Below, piece by piece: positions 45,691-53,691 of a DNA stretch of 64,000 bases (within the stretch, counting starts at the first letter, position 1; each line of letters starts with the position of its first letter). A program made the position numbers and the translations under genes. Location: positions 682,001-746,000 of the forward strand of contig NZ_CP015098.1 in assembly GCF_001611795.1 (NCBI RefSeq), written 5' to 3'. This DNA comes from Streptomyces qaidamensis. Its GTDB lineage: Bacteria; Actinomycetota; Actinomycetes; Streptomycetales; Streptomycetaceae. The notes below the pieces were generated by a model, which was not told the origin of the DNA, did not search any database, and saw only the letters and a program-made list of their open reading frames with translations.

Positions 45691-48455
45691 CGTGAGCCTC
45701 CTTTCGGGCGGGCGGCGCGTCGGCGCAACCACACCTTGCGGCCTTCGTCCGCGAGCAGGGGCAGGGTGCCGAGCCCGGCCAGGACCGCCCAGTCGGCGGC
45801 GTCGAGCGGGGCGGTGTTGAAGACGGCCTGCAGCAGCGGCAGATAGCTGATCGCGACCATGACGGCGACACCGAAGCCGCCTGCCGCCAGCAGGGCCGGA
45901 TTGGACAGCAGACCTGTTTTCAGAATGCTCTGACGCTCTGTGCGCACCGCGAGGGAGACGAAGAACTGGCTGAGCACGATCCCGCCCTGGGCCAGCGTCA
46001 CGGCCTCCCGGTAGACGGGGTGGTCCTCGGTGAAGTCGTCGAACGGGATGCCGGAGGAATGGATGTGCCAGAAGAACACGGCGCACACGCCGAGCGCCTG
46101 GATGCCGCCGAGGAACAGGATGCGCCCCACCACCGCTGCCGAGAACAGCCGCTCGCGCCGGGAGCGCGGCGGGCGGTCCATCACATCCGGCTCAGGCCGT
46201 TCCGCACCCAGCGCCAGGGCGGGCATCACGTCCGAGCCCAGATCGATCGCAAGGATCTGCACCGCGCTGATAGGCACCAGCGGAAATCCGGCGAACGTCG
46301 CCGCCAGAATCGGGCCGAGCTCGCCGATGTTGCTGCTGAAGACGTAGATCAGGAACTTGCGGATGTTCTGGTAGACGGACCTGCCGAGCCGCACCGCCGC
46401 TGCGATGGACGCGAACGAGTCGTCCAGCAGCACCATCGAGGCAGCTTCCCGGGCGACATCGGTCCCGGACGCTCCCATCGCCACGCCGATGTCGGCGTGC
46501 TTGAGTGCTGGTGCGTCGTTCGCGCCGTCCCCGGTGACCGCCACGACCTCGCCCCGCCGCTGGAAGGCGGTGACCACGCGCATCTTGTGCTCGGGGCTGA
46601 CCCGGCACAGCAGCAGCTCGGACGGTTCGGCCAGAAGTGAGTCGAGCGCTTCGTCGTCCATCGCGTCGAGCCGGGCGCCCGTCACCACGAGCGGGTCCGG
46701 CCGCCGTACGAGCCCGACCCGGCGGGCCACGGCCTCCCCGGTCAGCGGGTGGTCGCCGGTGACCATGACGATCCGGATGCCGGCCCGGCGGCAGACGGCG
46801 ACCGCGTCGGTGACCTCCGGACGCGGCGGGTCCAGCATGCCGACCAGTCCCAGCAGCGTCAGCGCCGACTCCGCCTCCTCCTGCATCGGGCGGGGCCCGT
46901 CCAGCTCCCGCCACGCGACGGCCAGCACCCGCAGCCCCTGCGACGCCAGCGCGTCACCCGCCGCGGCGACCGCCGCCCGGTCCGCCCCAGTCAGCAGCCC
47001 ATGCCGCCCGTCCCACACCACCTCGGTGCACCGCGCCAGCAGCTCTCCGGGCGCTCCCTTGACGCACGCCTGGTAGCCGGCGCCGGTCTTGTGCACCGTG
47101 GTCATCAGCTTGCGGTCCGAGTCGAAGGGGAACTCCGTCACCCGCGGCGCCGCCGCCTCCTCCGCGCCCAGATCCAGACCGGCCTTGGCCGCGACGACGA
47201 GCAGCGCTCCCTCCGTGGTGTCGCCGAGCACCCGCCAGTGCTCCCGGAGGCCCGCTGGTGGAACAAGCCGGGCGTTGCAGCACAGGCCCGCCACCCGCAG
47301 CAGCTCGCGCACCGGCGCGGCGTCGGCGACCGCGCCGCTCGGCTCGTACCCCACACCGCTCACCGGGTGCGGCGCACCTCCCGCCCACACTTGTGTGACG
47401 GTCATCTCCGCCTGGGTGAGCGTCCCGGTCTTGTCGGTGCAGACGACCGTGGTCGACCCGAGCGCCTCCACTGCCAGCAGCTGTTTGATCAGGGCGTGGC
47501 GGCGTGCCATCCGCCGTACGCCGATCGCCAGCGACACCGACAGCGTCGCGGGCAGGCCTTCCGGCACCAGCGCCACCATCACCCCCAGTGCGAACACGAA
47601 CAGGGCCACCGCGGATTCGCCGGTGGGCAGTCGCACGGCGAACATCAGGGCACCGATCGCCAGGGCCGCCCCCGCCACCCGCCGCGCCATCGAAGCCACC
47701 TGTAGCTGCAGCGGGGTCTTCTGCCGCGGCGCGGCCGCGGCCAGCCGGTAGATCCTTCCGAACTCGGTCGCCTCGCCGGTGGCGAAGACCACGCCCCGCC
47801 CGGATCCGGCGACGACGTCGGTCCCCATGAACACACAGTTGCGGGCTTCCAACGGCGGTCCGGCGGCCACCGGGTCGGCCGTGCGGCCGACGGCGTTGCT
47901 CTCCCCGGTCAGCGGCGCGTTGTTCACGGCCAGCTCGTGCGCTTCCACCACCCGGCAGTCCGCCGACACGGCGTCCCCGGCCTCCAGCACCACCACGTCG
48001 CCCGGCACCAGCTCCCGGGCGGGCAGCTCCAGCCGTTCGCCGCCGCGCAGCACCCGGCAGGTGTGGGGCACCATCGCCTCCAGGGCCTGAGCCGTTCGCT
48101 CGGCCGAGTACTCCTGGGCGAAGCCGATGGCGGCGTTCACGACCACGACGCCCAGGATCGCCACCGCAAGCTGAAAGGTGCCGATGTCACGCGGCTCCTC
48201 CAGCCCGTACGCCAGGAAGGTGATCCCCGAGGCGACGATCAGCACCACCGCGAAGAGATCCGTGAACTGCGCACCCAACTGCCGCCACACGGCGCGAGGG
48301 CCGGCGCGCGGCAGTTCGTTGGACCCGTACTTCTCCAGCCGGGCCCGTGCCTGAGCCGTCGGCAGGCCGCGTCGTGAGGTGCCCAGCGCGGTGAGGACCT
48401 CACCGGCGGGGAGATCCGGTACCAGCGGGTCCGTGCTCGCCTGTTCGCCGCTCAT
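45687..48455 (-). CDS. CtpF-like P-type cation-transporting ATPase
   Basis: A 922-residue P2-type ATPase. In order: cation_ATPase_N (LGTSRRGLPTAQARARLEKYG), two helices, actuator with NNAPLTGESNAV, VALVPEGLPATLS helix 4 motif, DKTGTLTQAE phosphorylation site, KGAPGELL nucleotide-binding, TGDHPLTG, VTGDGANDAPALKHADIG hinge, and C-terminal helices with GSDVMPALALGAERPEPDVM. It resembles M. tuberculosis CtpF (Rv1997), a dormancy-regulon Ca2+-type pump; the ion is not certain. Start ATG 48455; partial DevR-like box 30-42 bp upstream. Operon with the two TrkA genes. Confidence 0.92.
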   Translation of the reverse strand: MSGEQASTDPLVPDLPAGEVLTALGTSRRGLPTAQARARLEKYGSNELPRAGPRAVWRQLGAQFTDLFAVVLIVASGITFLAYGLEEPRDIGTFQLAVAILGVVVVNAAIGFAQEYSAERTAQALEAMVPHTCRVLRGGERLELPARELVPGDVVVLEAGDAVSADCRVVEAHELAVNNAPLTGESNAVGRTADPVAAGPPLEARNCVFMGTDVVAGSGRGVVFATGEATEFGRIYRLAAAAPRQKTPLQLQVASMARRVAGAALAIGALMFAVRLPTGESAVALFVFALGVMVALVPEGLPATLSVSLAIGVRRMARRHALIKQLLAVEALGSTTVVCTDKTGTLTQAEMTVTQVWAGGAPHPVSGVGYEPSGAVADAAPVRELLRVAGLCCNARLVPPAGLREHWRVLGDTTEGALLVVAAKAGLDLGAEEAAAPRVTEFPFDSDRKLMTTVHKTGAGYQACVKGAPGELLARCTEVVWDGRHGLLTGADRAAVAAAGDALASQGLRVLAVAWRELDGPRPMQEEAESALTLLGLVGMLDPPRPEVTDAVAVCRRAGIRIVMVTGDHPLTGEAVARRVGLVRRPDPLVVTGARLDAMDDEALDSLLAEPSELLLCRVSPEHKMRVVTAFQRRGEVVAVTGDGANDAPALKHADIGVAMGASGTDVAREAASMVLLDDSFASIAAAVRLGRSVYQNIRKFLIYVFSSNIGELGPILAATFAGFPLVPISAVQILAIDLGSDVMPALALGAERPEPDVMDRPPRSRRERLFSAAVVGRILFLGGIQALGVCAVFFWHIHSSGIPFDDFTEDHPVYREAVTLAQGGIVLSQFFVSLAVRTERQSILKTGLLSNPALLAAGGFGVAVMVAISYLPLLQAVFNTAPLDAADWAVLAGLGTLPLLADEGRKVWLRRRAARPKGGSR

Positions 48456-48483
48456 GTCCGGCGGCGCTCTCTCATCGTGTGAC

Positions 48484-48497
48484 GGTCCGACCGGCAA
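48484..48497. promoter_or_regulatory. Partial DevR-like box before the CtpF-like ATPase
   Basis: GGTCCGACCGGCAA has the full central CCGACCGG and left arm; the right arm ends AA instead of CC. It lies 29 bp from the ATPase ATG. Confidence 0.45.
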
Positions 48498-48540
48498 GGA
48501 CAGAGCCGTCCAGGAGACAGGTCCCGGGCCGTTAGCTGCC

Positions 48541-49413
48541 TCACGCCGGGACCGTGATGACGGGGCAGCGGGCGTGGTGCAGCACTCCCTGGCTCACCGA
48601 GCCCAGCAACATGCCGGTGAACCCTCCGTGTCCCCTGGTTCCCACGACCAGACCCAGGGCGTGTTCCGAGGACTCCGTCAGGACCCGCACCGGGTGTCCG
48701 CGGACAACCTCGTGGTGCAGCTCCACGTCCGGATGCAACGCGGTGCGGCCCGCGACCGTCTCCGAGAGCACCCGGCGGCACTCCCGCACCGCGGCTTCCT
48801 CATCGAGGACACCGAGGAGCGGCGGATGCCACACGTACAGGGCCCGCAGGAACGCTCCGCGCAGGGCCGCCTCCTCGAACGCCACATCCACCGCCGCGGC
48901 CGAATGCGGGCTGCCGTCGACGCCGACCACGAAGTACGCAGGCTGCTGGGTGACGTGCTCCGGCTCCGGCACGACCGCGACCGGGCAGGGAGCGTGGGCG
49001 GTGAGCGGGAGCACCACAGAGGCGGCGGAGAACATCTCGCGCCGCCTGCTCAGGTGCCAGGAGCCCACCACGACCAGGGCGGCGCCCCGAGCCTCCTCGC
49101 GCAGGACCCACGCCGGCTCTCCTTCCGCCAGCAGCGTCGACACCTCCACCGCCGGACGCCGGGACTCGACAAAGGCGACCGCCTCCTTGAGCACCTGCTC
49201 ACCCAGCCCGTGCAGCGCCCGGTTCCACTCCTCCCAGGACGGCCGCGCCTCGCCCGACCGGTATCCGCCGGTCGGCACACCCTGGGCGTGGACGAGCCGC
49301 AGCGGCAGGTGACGTCGGTCCGCCTCGTCGGTGGCCCAGGCGAGGACCAACCGCTTCGAAGGGTCCGGGTCGACGCCCACCACGATCGGCCGACGCCCGT
49401 CCGCACCAGTCAT
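48541..49413 (-). CDS. Universal stress protein, tandem domain
   Basis: A 290-residue USP that departs from the others: domain 1 opens IVVGVDPDPSKRLVLAWATD and its loop VVGSWHLSRRREMFSAASV lacks the ATP motif glycines; domain 2 is canonical (YFVVGVDGSPHSAAAVDVAF, VVGTRGHGGFTGMLLGSVSQ). It ends VLHHARCPVITVPA. Start ATG 49413 follows GGAGGTG. Domain 1 is probably non-binding. It lies upstream of, and on the same strand as, the CtpF-like gene. Confidence 0.88.
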   Translation of the reverse strand: MTGADGRRPIVVGVDPDPSKRLVLAWATDEADRRHLPLRLVHAQGVPTGGYRSGEARPSWEEWNRALHGLGEQVLKEAVAFVESRRPAVEVSTLLAEGEPAWVLREEARGAALVVVGSWHLSRRREMFSAASVVLPLTAHAPCPVAVVPEPEHVTQQPAYFVVGVDGSPHSAAAVDVAFEEAALRGAFLRALYVWHPPLLGVLDEEAAVRECRRVLSETVAGRTALHPDVELHHEVVRGHPVRVLTESSEHALGLVVGTRGHGGFTGMLLGSVSQGVLHHARCPVITVPA

Positions 49414-49653
49414 GGCACCTCCAGGGATCTCCCCGCCGCCCGTCCGTTCACTGTTCTTCCAGCCTCGCCCCTGCCGTCGGGTGCCGCCACGCCACGGCTG
49501 CGCGGGCGCGTGGCCTGTTGGCTCGTCTGTTTCCACCGCACGATGCGGGGTGTCGCAGGCTGGTGAAGGCTGGAAGGAAGGCGACGGTGCACCAGTGCCT
49601 GCCGACCCCTGCGGCGGTCAGGACCGGCCGCCAGGTGAGAAGGAGAGTCTGTC

Positions 49654-50541
49654 GTGGCGAATCCGGTCGTCGTGGGAGTGGACGGCTCGCCATCGAGCCT
49701 GCACGCGGTGGAGGTCGCGGCACTCGAGGCCGGTCTGCGCGGCGTGGGCCTACGGCTCGTGCACGCCTTCGGGTGGCCGTCGATGCACGTACCGCCTGGC
49801 GGGCCCCCGTGGAATGCGGCTGCGGCGGGGGTGCGTGAGCTGGTGGACGGCACACTGATCGAGGCCGAGCAGCGGGCCCGCAGAGCAGCGCCACAAGTGG
49901 AGACAACGCGAGAGGTCACCGTCGGTGAGCCACTGATGGTGCTGGAGATCGAGTCGCGTTCTGCGGCGCTCGTCGTGGTCGGCAGCCGCGGGCTGGGCGC
50001 GTTCGGCAGCATTCTGCTGGGCTCCACCGCCGTGCACCTGGCCGCGCACGGCCGCTGCCCGGTGCTTGTGGTGCGTGGCCGGCCGGACCCGAACGGTCCG
50101 GTGCTGCTGGCGGTCGACGGCTCACCGGCGGGCGAGAAAGCCGTCGAGTTCGCCTTCGCCGAGGCGTCTCTGCGCGGCGTGGACCTGGTGGCCCTGCACG
50201 TGTGGAACACCTGGAGCGAGCGGGCCTACGAGGGTCCTGGTGATCCTCTGAACGTGGTGGTGGACATCGAGCGGCTCCGCGAGGAGGAGCAGCGGTTGCT
50301 GGACGACACGCTGTCTCCGTGGCAGGAACGCCACCCCGGCGTCACCGTACAGCGGCGCTTGGTCCGCTCCCGGGTCCGCCCGGCCCTGATCGAGGCCAGC
50401 CGCGAGTCACAGCTGGTCGTGGCCGGTGCCCGCGGCCGCGGCGGCTTCACGGGACTGCTGCTCGGCTCGGTCAGCCAGGCACTGCTGCACCACGCGCACT
50501 GCCCCGTCGCCGTAGTACGTGGCGGAAAGCGGGAAAGCTGA
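49654..50541 (+). CDS. Universal stress protein, tandem domain
   Basis: A 295-residue USP with both ATP motifs intact (VVGSRGLGAFGSILLGSTA and VAGARGRGGFTGLLLGSVSQ). It opens MANPVVVGVDGSPSSLHAVE and ends HHAHCPVAVVRGG, matching 43387-44274 throughout. Start GTG 49654 has AAGGAGA upstream. The 240 bp before it, shared with the previous USP, show no convincing box. It converges on the next USP with a 50-bp gap. Confidence 0.9.
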   Translation: MANPVVVGVDGSPSSLHAVEVAALEAGLRGVGLRLVHAFGWPSMHVPPGGPPWNAAAAGVRELVDGTLIEAEQRARRAAPQVETTREVTVGEPLMVLEIESRSAALVVVGSRGLGAFGSILLGSTAVHLAAHGRCPVLVVRGRPDPNGPVLLAVDGSPAGEKAVEFAFAEASLRGVDLVALHVWNTWSERAYEGPGDPLNVVVDIERLREEEQRLLDDTLSPWQERHPGVTVQRRLVRSRVRPALIEASRESQLVVAGARGRGGFTGLLLGSVSQALLHHAHCPVAVVRGGKRES

Positions 50542-50591
50542 TGGGCCATGACCCTCGAGTGACGCCTGCGCGGCTGCCGACGCCGCAGTAC

Positions 50592-51473
50592 TCATAGGTG
50601 CTGCGGCACGACCGCAACAGGGCACTGGGCGTGGTGCAGGAGTGTGTGTACCACCCGGCCGAGCTGGAGCCCGAAGGGGTCCTGCCGTCGCCGCGCTCCG
50701 ACGATCACGAGGTCGGCCGCGGCCGAGCGGTCCACCAGTACCTTGCGGGCGGGCCCCTCGACCGTCGTGCGGCGCAACCGCACGTCCGGGTGGCCGGCGA
50801 CCGGGTCACGGATCAGCTCGTCCAGCTGGGCGCGGGCCCGCTCCTCGTGGTACCGGGCGGGTGCCTCGGCGAGCCCGCCCGTGTCGGTGGTCTCGTGCAC
50901 GGGTTTGCGCCAGGCCCGGACCACGTCGAGGGTGCACCCTCGCACCTCGGCCTCACGAAGGGCGAACCGCGCCGCTTCTCCGCCGGATGCGGGATCCCCG
51001 GCCCCGAGGAGGATCCGCTCGTGGGTACCGGCCAGGCCGGCCTTGTCGCCCCGCACCACGATCACCGGACAGTGCGCACGGGCTGCGACGGCCAGCCCGA
51101 CGGAACCGAGCAGCAGTCCCTTCAGCTCGCCACGGCCCCGCGAACCGGTGACCAGGGCGGAGGCGCTGTTGCTCTCCCGCAGAAGCGCGTCCGCCGCTTC
51201 GGCCGGGAGGACGACGGCGGACACCTTCACGTCGGGGTTGCGCCGCCGGGCCCGCTTCGCCGCTGAGGCGACGATGTGGTCGGCCATCACCTGCTCCGAC
51301 GGGCGTTCGGCACTGACCGCCGGGGTGATGCCCTCGTAACGCTCCCAGAGGGAGGCGTACACCAGCCGCAGCGAGAGTCCGTGCCGGGCGGCCTCATCCA
51401 CCGCCCAGTCGAGCGCCACCAGGCAACCGTCCGATCCGTCCACGCCCACGACCAGGGGCAGTTCCAGCCTCAT
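50592..51473 (-). CDS. Universal stress protein, tandem domain
   Basis: A 293-residue USP nearly parallel to 14159-15034: MRLELPLVVGVDGSDGCL, ASLWERYEGITPA, VTGSRGRGELKGLLLGSVG (intact ATP motif), and domain 2 ending VGARRRQDPFGLQLGRVVH with the degenerate Gly-Arg. ATG 51473 is chosen; a GTG nine bases upstream (51482) is possible. Three candidate DevR-like boxes lie 75-125 bp upstream. Confidence 0.9.
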   Translation of the reverse strand: MRLELPLVVGVDGSDGCLVALDWAVDEAARHGLSLRLVYASLWERYEGITPAVSAERPSEQVMADHIVASAAKRARRRNPDVKVSAVVLPAEAADALLRESNSASALVTGSRGRGELKGLLLGSVGLAVAARAHCPVIVVRGDKAGLAGTHERILLGAGDPASGGEAARFALREAEVRGCTLDVVRAWRKPVHETTDTGGLAEAPARYHEERARAQLDELIRDPVAGHPDVRLRRTTVEGPARKVLVDRSAAADLVIVGARRRQDPFGLQLGRVVHTLLHHAQCPVAVVPQHL

Positions 51474-51547
51474 CGTTCCCACCGCCTCACTGTCGGGCAG
51501 TCTCCAGGTTCACCCTCGCCGTCACACCCGGAACAGCCGGTGGCGAG

Positions 51548-51598
51548 GGGCTGTTCGGTCCCTGCCGGGGACGTTCGGTTCAACGGTCGGGCCCGTCC
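51548..51598. promoter_or_regulatory. Cluster of three degenerate DevR-like boxes
   Basis: GGGCTGTTCGGTCC (51548), GGGACGTTCGGTTC (51568) and GGTCGGGCCCGTCC (51585) each fit the spacing with one to three deviations; the first two are 20 bp apart. They sit between a divergent USP and the dikinase relic, where an intact dikinase gene would once have been promoted. Confidence 0.45.
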
Positions 51599-51777
51599 GT
51601 GACCGGCAAGCGGGCCGTTCGCGGGCGGTCGCAAAACCGCATGCCGGGCATGAGCCGCTCGGGGGACGCAACTGCTCAACCGCCGTTCCTGCCGGGGACC
51701 GGCAGCTCCTGGGCACACGAGGGAGCAACCGGAAGAGCGGATCGCTGCGAACCCCTTGTGCGAGTCGCGGCGCACTC

Positions 51778-51941
51778 ATGCTCATCCACGACGAAACGGG
51801 GGACTACTTCCCCCAGTCCCGACCGAGCAGCTGCGCCGCGCGATCCTAGCCGTCTTCCGCTCCTGGAACGGCGAACGCGCCCGCCTCTACCGCCGCCGCG
51901 AGCGCATCCCCGACGACCTGGGCACCGCCGTCACCGTGCAG
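51778..51941 (+). pseudogene. Remnant of pyruvate phosphate dikinase
   Basis: Two adjoining frames spell a conserved piece of pyruvate phosphate dikinase. First MLIHDETGDYFPQ (51778-51816), then, after a one-base loss near 51811-51820, PTEQLRRAILAVFRSWN, followed by GERARLYRRRERIPDDLG and TAVTVQ (to 51941). The family has ETG...FPQDPxEQLRxAIxAVFxSWN...IP...GTAVNVQ. Only ~55 of ~880 residues remain, and the second frame runs straight into a STAS domain. In S. coelicolor a dikinase gene lies in the comparable OsdR-controlled cluster (from memory, not checked). Confidence 0.75.
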
Positions 51942-52334
51942 CGCACTCCGCATCCCACGGAGCGCACGGTCGGCGGGACCACCGTCGTGACAGTGCGTGG
52001 CGAGATCGACCTGCTCACGGCACCGGGTCTGGCGGCGCGCCTCGACGTACTGACCGCCGGTCCGTGCCCCGACCTGGTACTGGACCTGAGTCAGGTGTCG
52101 TTCATGGACTGCACCGGGCTGGGGGTCCTGTGCCGGGCGCGGAACCGGGTCATGGCACGGCACGGCCGTCTACGTCTGGCCACCGACAGCACCCTCATCC
52201 GGCTGATCCTCCGGCACGCCGGTCTGGCGGGCGTCTTCGAATTGCTCCGGTCCCTGCCCGATGACGTGGCCGATACGCCGGCCACCGAAGCTGACGCAGT
52301 TACGGCGGCCCGACCGGTCCCAGGGCTCCGCTGA
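51936..52334 (+). CDS. STAS-domain anti-sigma factor antagonist
   Basis: A STAS protein with TVVTVRGEIDLLTAPGLAAR, LVLDLSQVSFMDCTGLGVLC and RHAGLAGVFELL; the Ser normally phosphorylated (DSTGL...) reads DCTGLG here, with Cys at the Ser site and Thr next to it. Such proteins bind anti-sigma kinases and free a sigma factor. The same frame is open back to 51756 through the dikinase relic, so the protein may be a 192-residue chimera; GTG 51936 would give 132 residues but no ribosome-binding site is seen for either. No anti-sigma kinase is in the window; the GAF-PP2C phosphatase is a candidate partner. Confidence 0.7.
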   Translation: MQRTPHPTERTVGGTTVVTVRGEIDLLTAPGLAARLDVLTAGPCPDLVLDLSQVSFMDCTGLGVLCRARNRVMARHGRLRLATDSTLIRLILRHAGLAGVFELLRSLPDDVADTPATEADAVTAARPVPGLR

Positions 52335-52409
52335 CCGCCAGGCTGAGACCGAGGCCGTGGCCTGGGCAGGACTCGCCTTCGTCCACACGTCCCCGGCCAG
52401 CCTTTTCCG

Positions 52410-52904
52410 TCAACTCGTCAGCTCCTGGCCGATCCGCGCCGCCCATGCCTTGATCTGGTCGAAGTCCCGGAAGTCCCCGCCCTTTCCGTTACGGACGATC
52501 ATCCGGGCGACCCATCCCTGCGCGCCCTCCCGAAGGCAGCCGCCGAAGGTGACATGTTCCCTGGCGTCGAGCCGGACCCTGGCCTTCTTCACTCCCGGCA
52601 CGGGCGGGATGTCCCGCTCCGATGCCGAGGGGTCGAGCGGACCGCTGCTGAAGAACCACAGCGGGCGTTCGGCCAGGACCTTGCCGTGGCGCCGGACGAA
52701 GCGGCGGGCGTCCTTGTGCCAGCGACCGGCGTACAGCCCGCCGCCGACCACGACGGCGTCGTACGGCGCTGCGCTCGGCACGGACCGGCCCGGGAGGGCG
52801 TCGACCGTCAGCCCGTCCTCGCGCAGGACTTCGGCGATGGTCTCGGCGATCTCCGCGGTGGATCCGTTCGTCGTTCCGTAGGCGACCAGCACGTTCGTCG
52901 GCAT
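52410..52904 (-). CDS. Flavodoxin-domain protein
   Basis: A 164-residue FMN protein starting MPTNVLVAYGTTNGSTAEIA, the phosphate-binding loop of the flavodoxin/HemG-like group, with YDAVVVGGGLYAGRWHKDA and PLWFFSSGPLDPS. It resembles protoporphyrinogen oxidase-type flavodoxins but function is unproven; it may carry electrons under low oxygen. It lies 16 bp downstream of a CBS-BON gene on the same strand, so probably co-transcribed. Confidence 0.87.
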   Translation of the reverse strand: MPTNVLVAYGTTNGSTAEIAETIAEVLREDGLTVDALPGRSVPSAAPYDAVVVGGGLYAGRWHKDARRFVRRHGKVLAERPLWFFSSGPLDPSASERDIPPVPGVKKARVRLDAREHVTFGGCLREGAQGWVARMIVRNGKGGDFRDFDQIKAWAARIGQELTS

Positions 52905-52920
52905 GATGGTCCGCCTCCTC

Positions 52921-53652
52921 TCACAGTTTTCGCAGAACGTCGTCGGTCACGCCGTGCAGCGCCTGTTCGTCCGACCGCAGACGCGTGTCGTCCAGGCGCC
53001 AGGTGAGCCTGTCGGCGACGGCGACCACGCCGTCGATCTGCCGGGTCATGGATGCGGCGATGGCCGTCTCACTCCTGCGTTCCAGTTGGCCTGCGAGCGT
53101 GACCACGCCTTCGGTGACGGAGACGTCGATACTGCTCGGTGCCAGCCACAGCGCACGTACCAGTACCTCGTCGATCACCTCGTCGCGGATCTCCGCGTCG
53201 GGCCGCAGAAAGACCTGGAGCAGGTCGCGCCGGGTGACGATGCCGACCAGCCGGTCCTCTTCGTCGAGCACCGGCAACCGCTCCACGTGCCGCCGGGCCA
53301 TGGTCCGCGCGGCCTCGATGATGGTGTCGTCGGCGTGCACGGTGAACGGTGGCGTGCTCATCAGCTGGCCGGCCGTGCGCGCCGTCGCCTTCGCGGCCCG
53401 GCGCCGCACGCCGGGATTCAGCACAGCGAATCGGAAGCGGCGGCTGGGCTCGCACGGGGCGGGGGGCGCGGCCTGGTGGGCCATCAGGTCGGTTTCGGAG
53501 ATGACGCCGATGACTCGGTCGTCCTCGTCCACCACGGGCAGTCCACTGATCCGGTGGTCGGCGAGCAGCCGGGCCACCTCTGTGAACGGGGTTCCGCAGG
53601 CGGCCCGGACCACGTCCGTGGTCATGACGGAGCCGACCTTGTTGTGTTTCAT
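52921..53652 (-). CDS. CBS-CBS-BON domain protein
   Basis: A 243-residue member of the set: CBS 1 VGSVMTTDVVRAACGTPFTE to VISETDLMAH; a basic loop; CBS 2 QLMSTPPFTVHADDTIIE to IVTRRDLLQVF; BON with IDVSVTEGVVTLAGQLE. Start ATG 53652. Upstream is the Pat-type gene (39-bp gap), downstream the flavodoxin: a three-gene run on the minus strand starting at 56385. Confidence 0.9.
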   Translation of the reverse strand: MKHNKVGSVMTTDVVRAACGTPFTEVARLLADHRISGLPVVDEDDRVIGVISETDLMAHQAAPPAPCEPSRRFRFAVLNPGVRRRAAKATARTAGQLMSTPPFTVHADDTIIEAARTMARRHVERLPVLDEEDRLVGIVTRRDLLQVFLRPDAEIRDEVIDEVLVRALWLAPSSIDVSVTEGVVTLAGQLERRSETAIAASMTRQIDGVVAVADRLTWRLDDTRLRSDEQALHGVTDDVLRKL

Positions 53653-53691
53653 GGTGTGTCCTCCTCGGCTGGCTCGGCCGACGCGGCTGAC

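Noticed and set aside
52307..52320. A perfect GGCCCGACCGGTCC box
   Set aside because: It lies inside the last codons of the STAS gene and no gene starts downstream on either strand close by; probably coding coincidence, though it shows that the motif can occur by chance in G/C-rich DNA.
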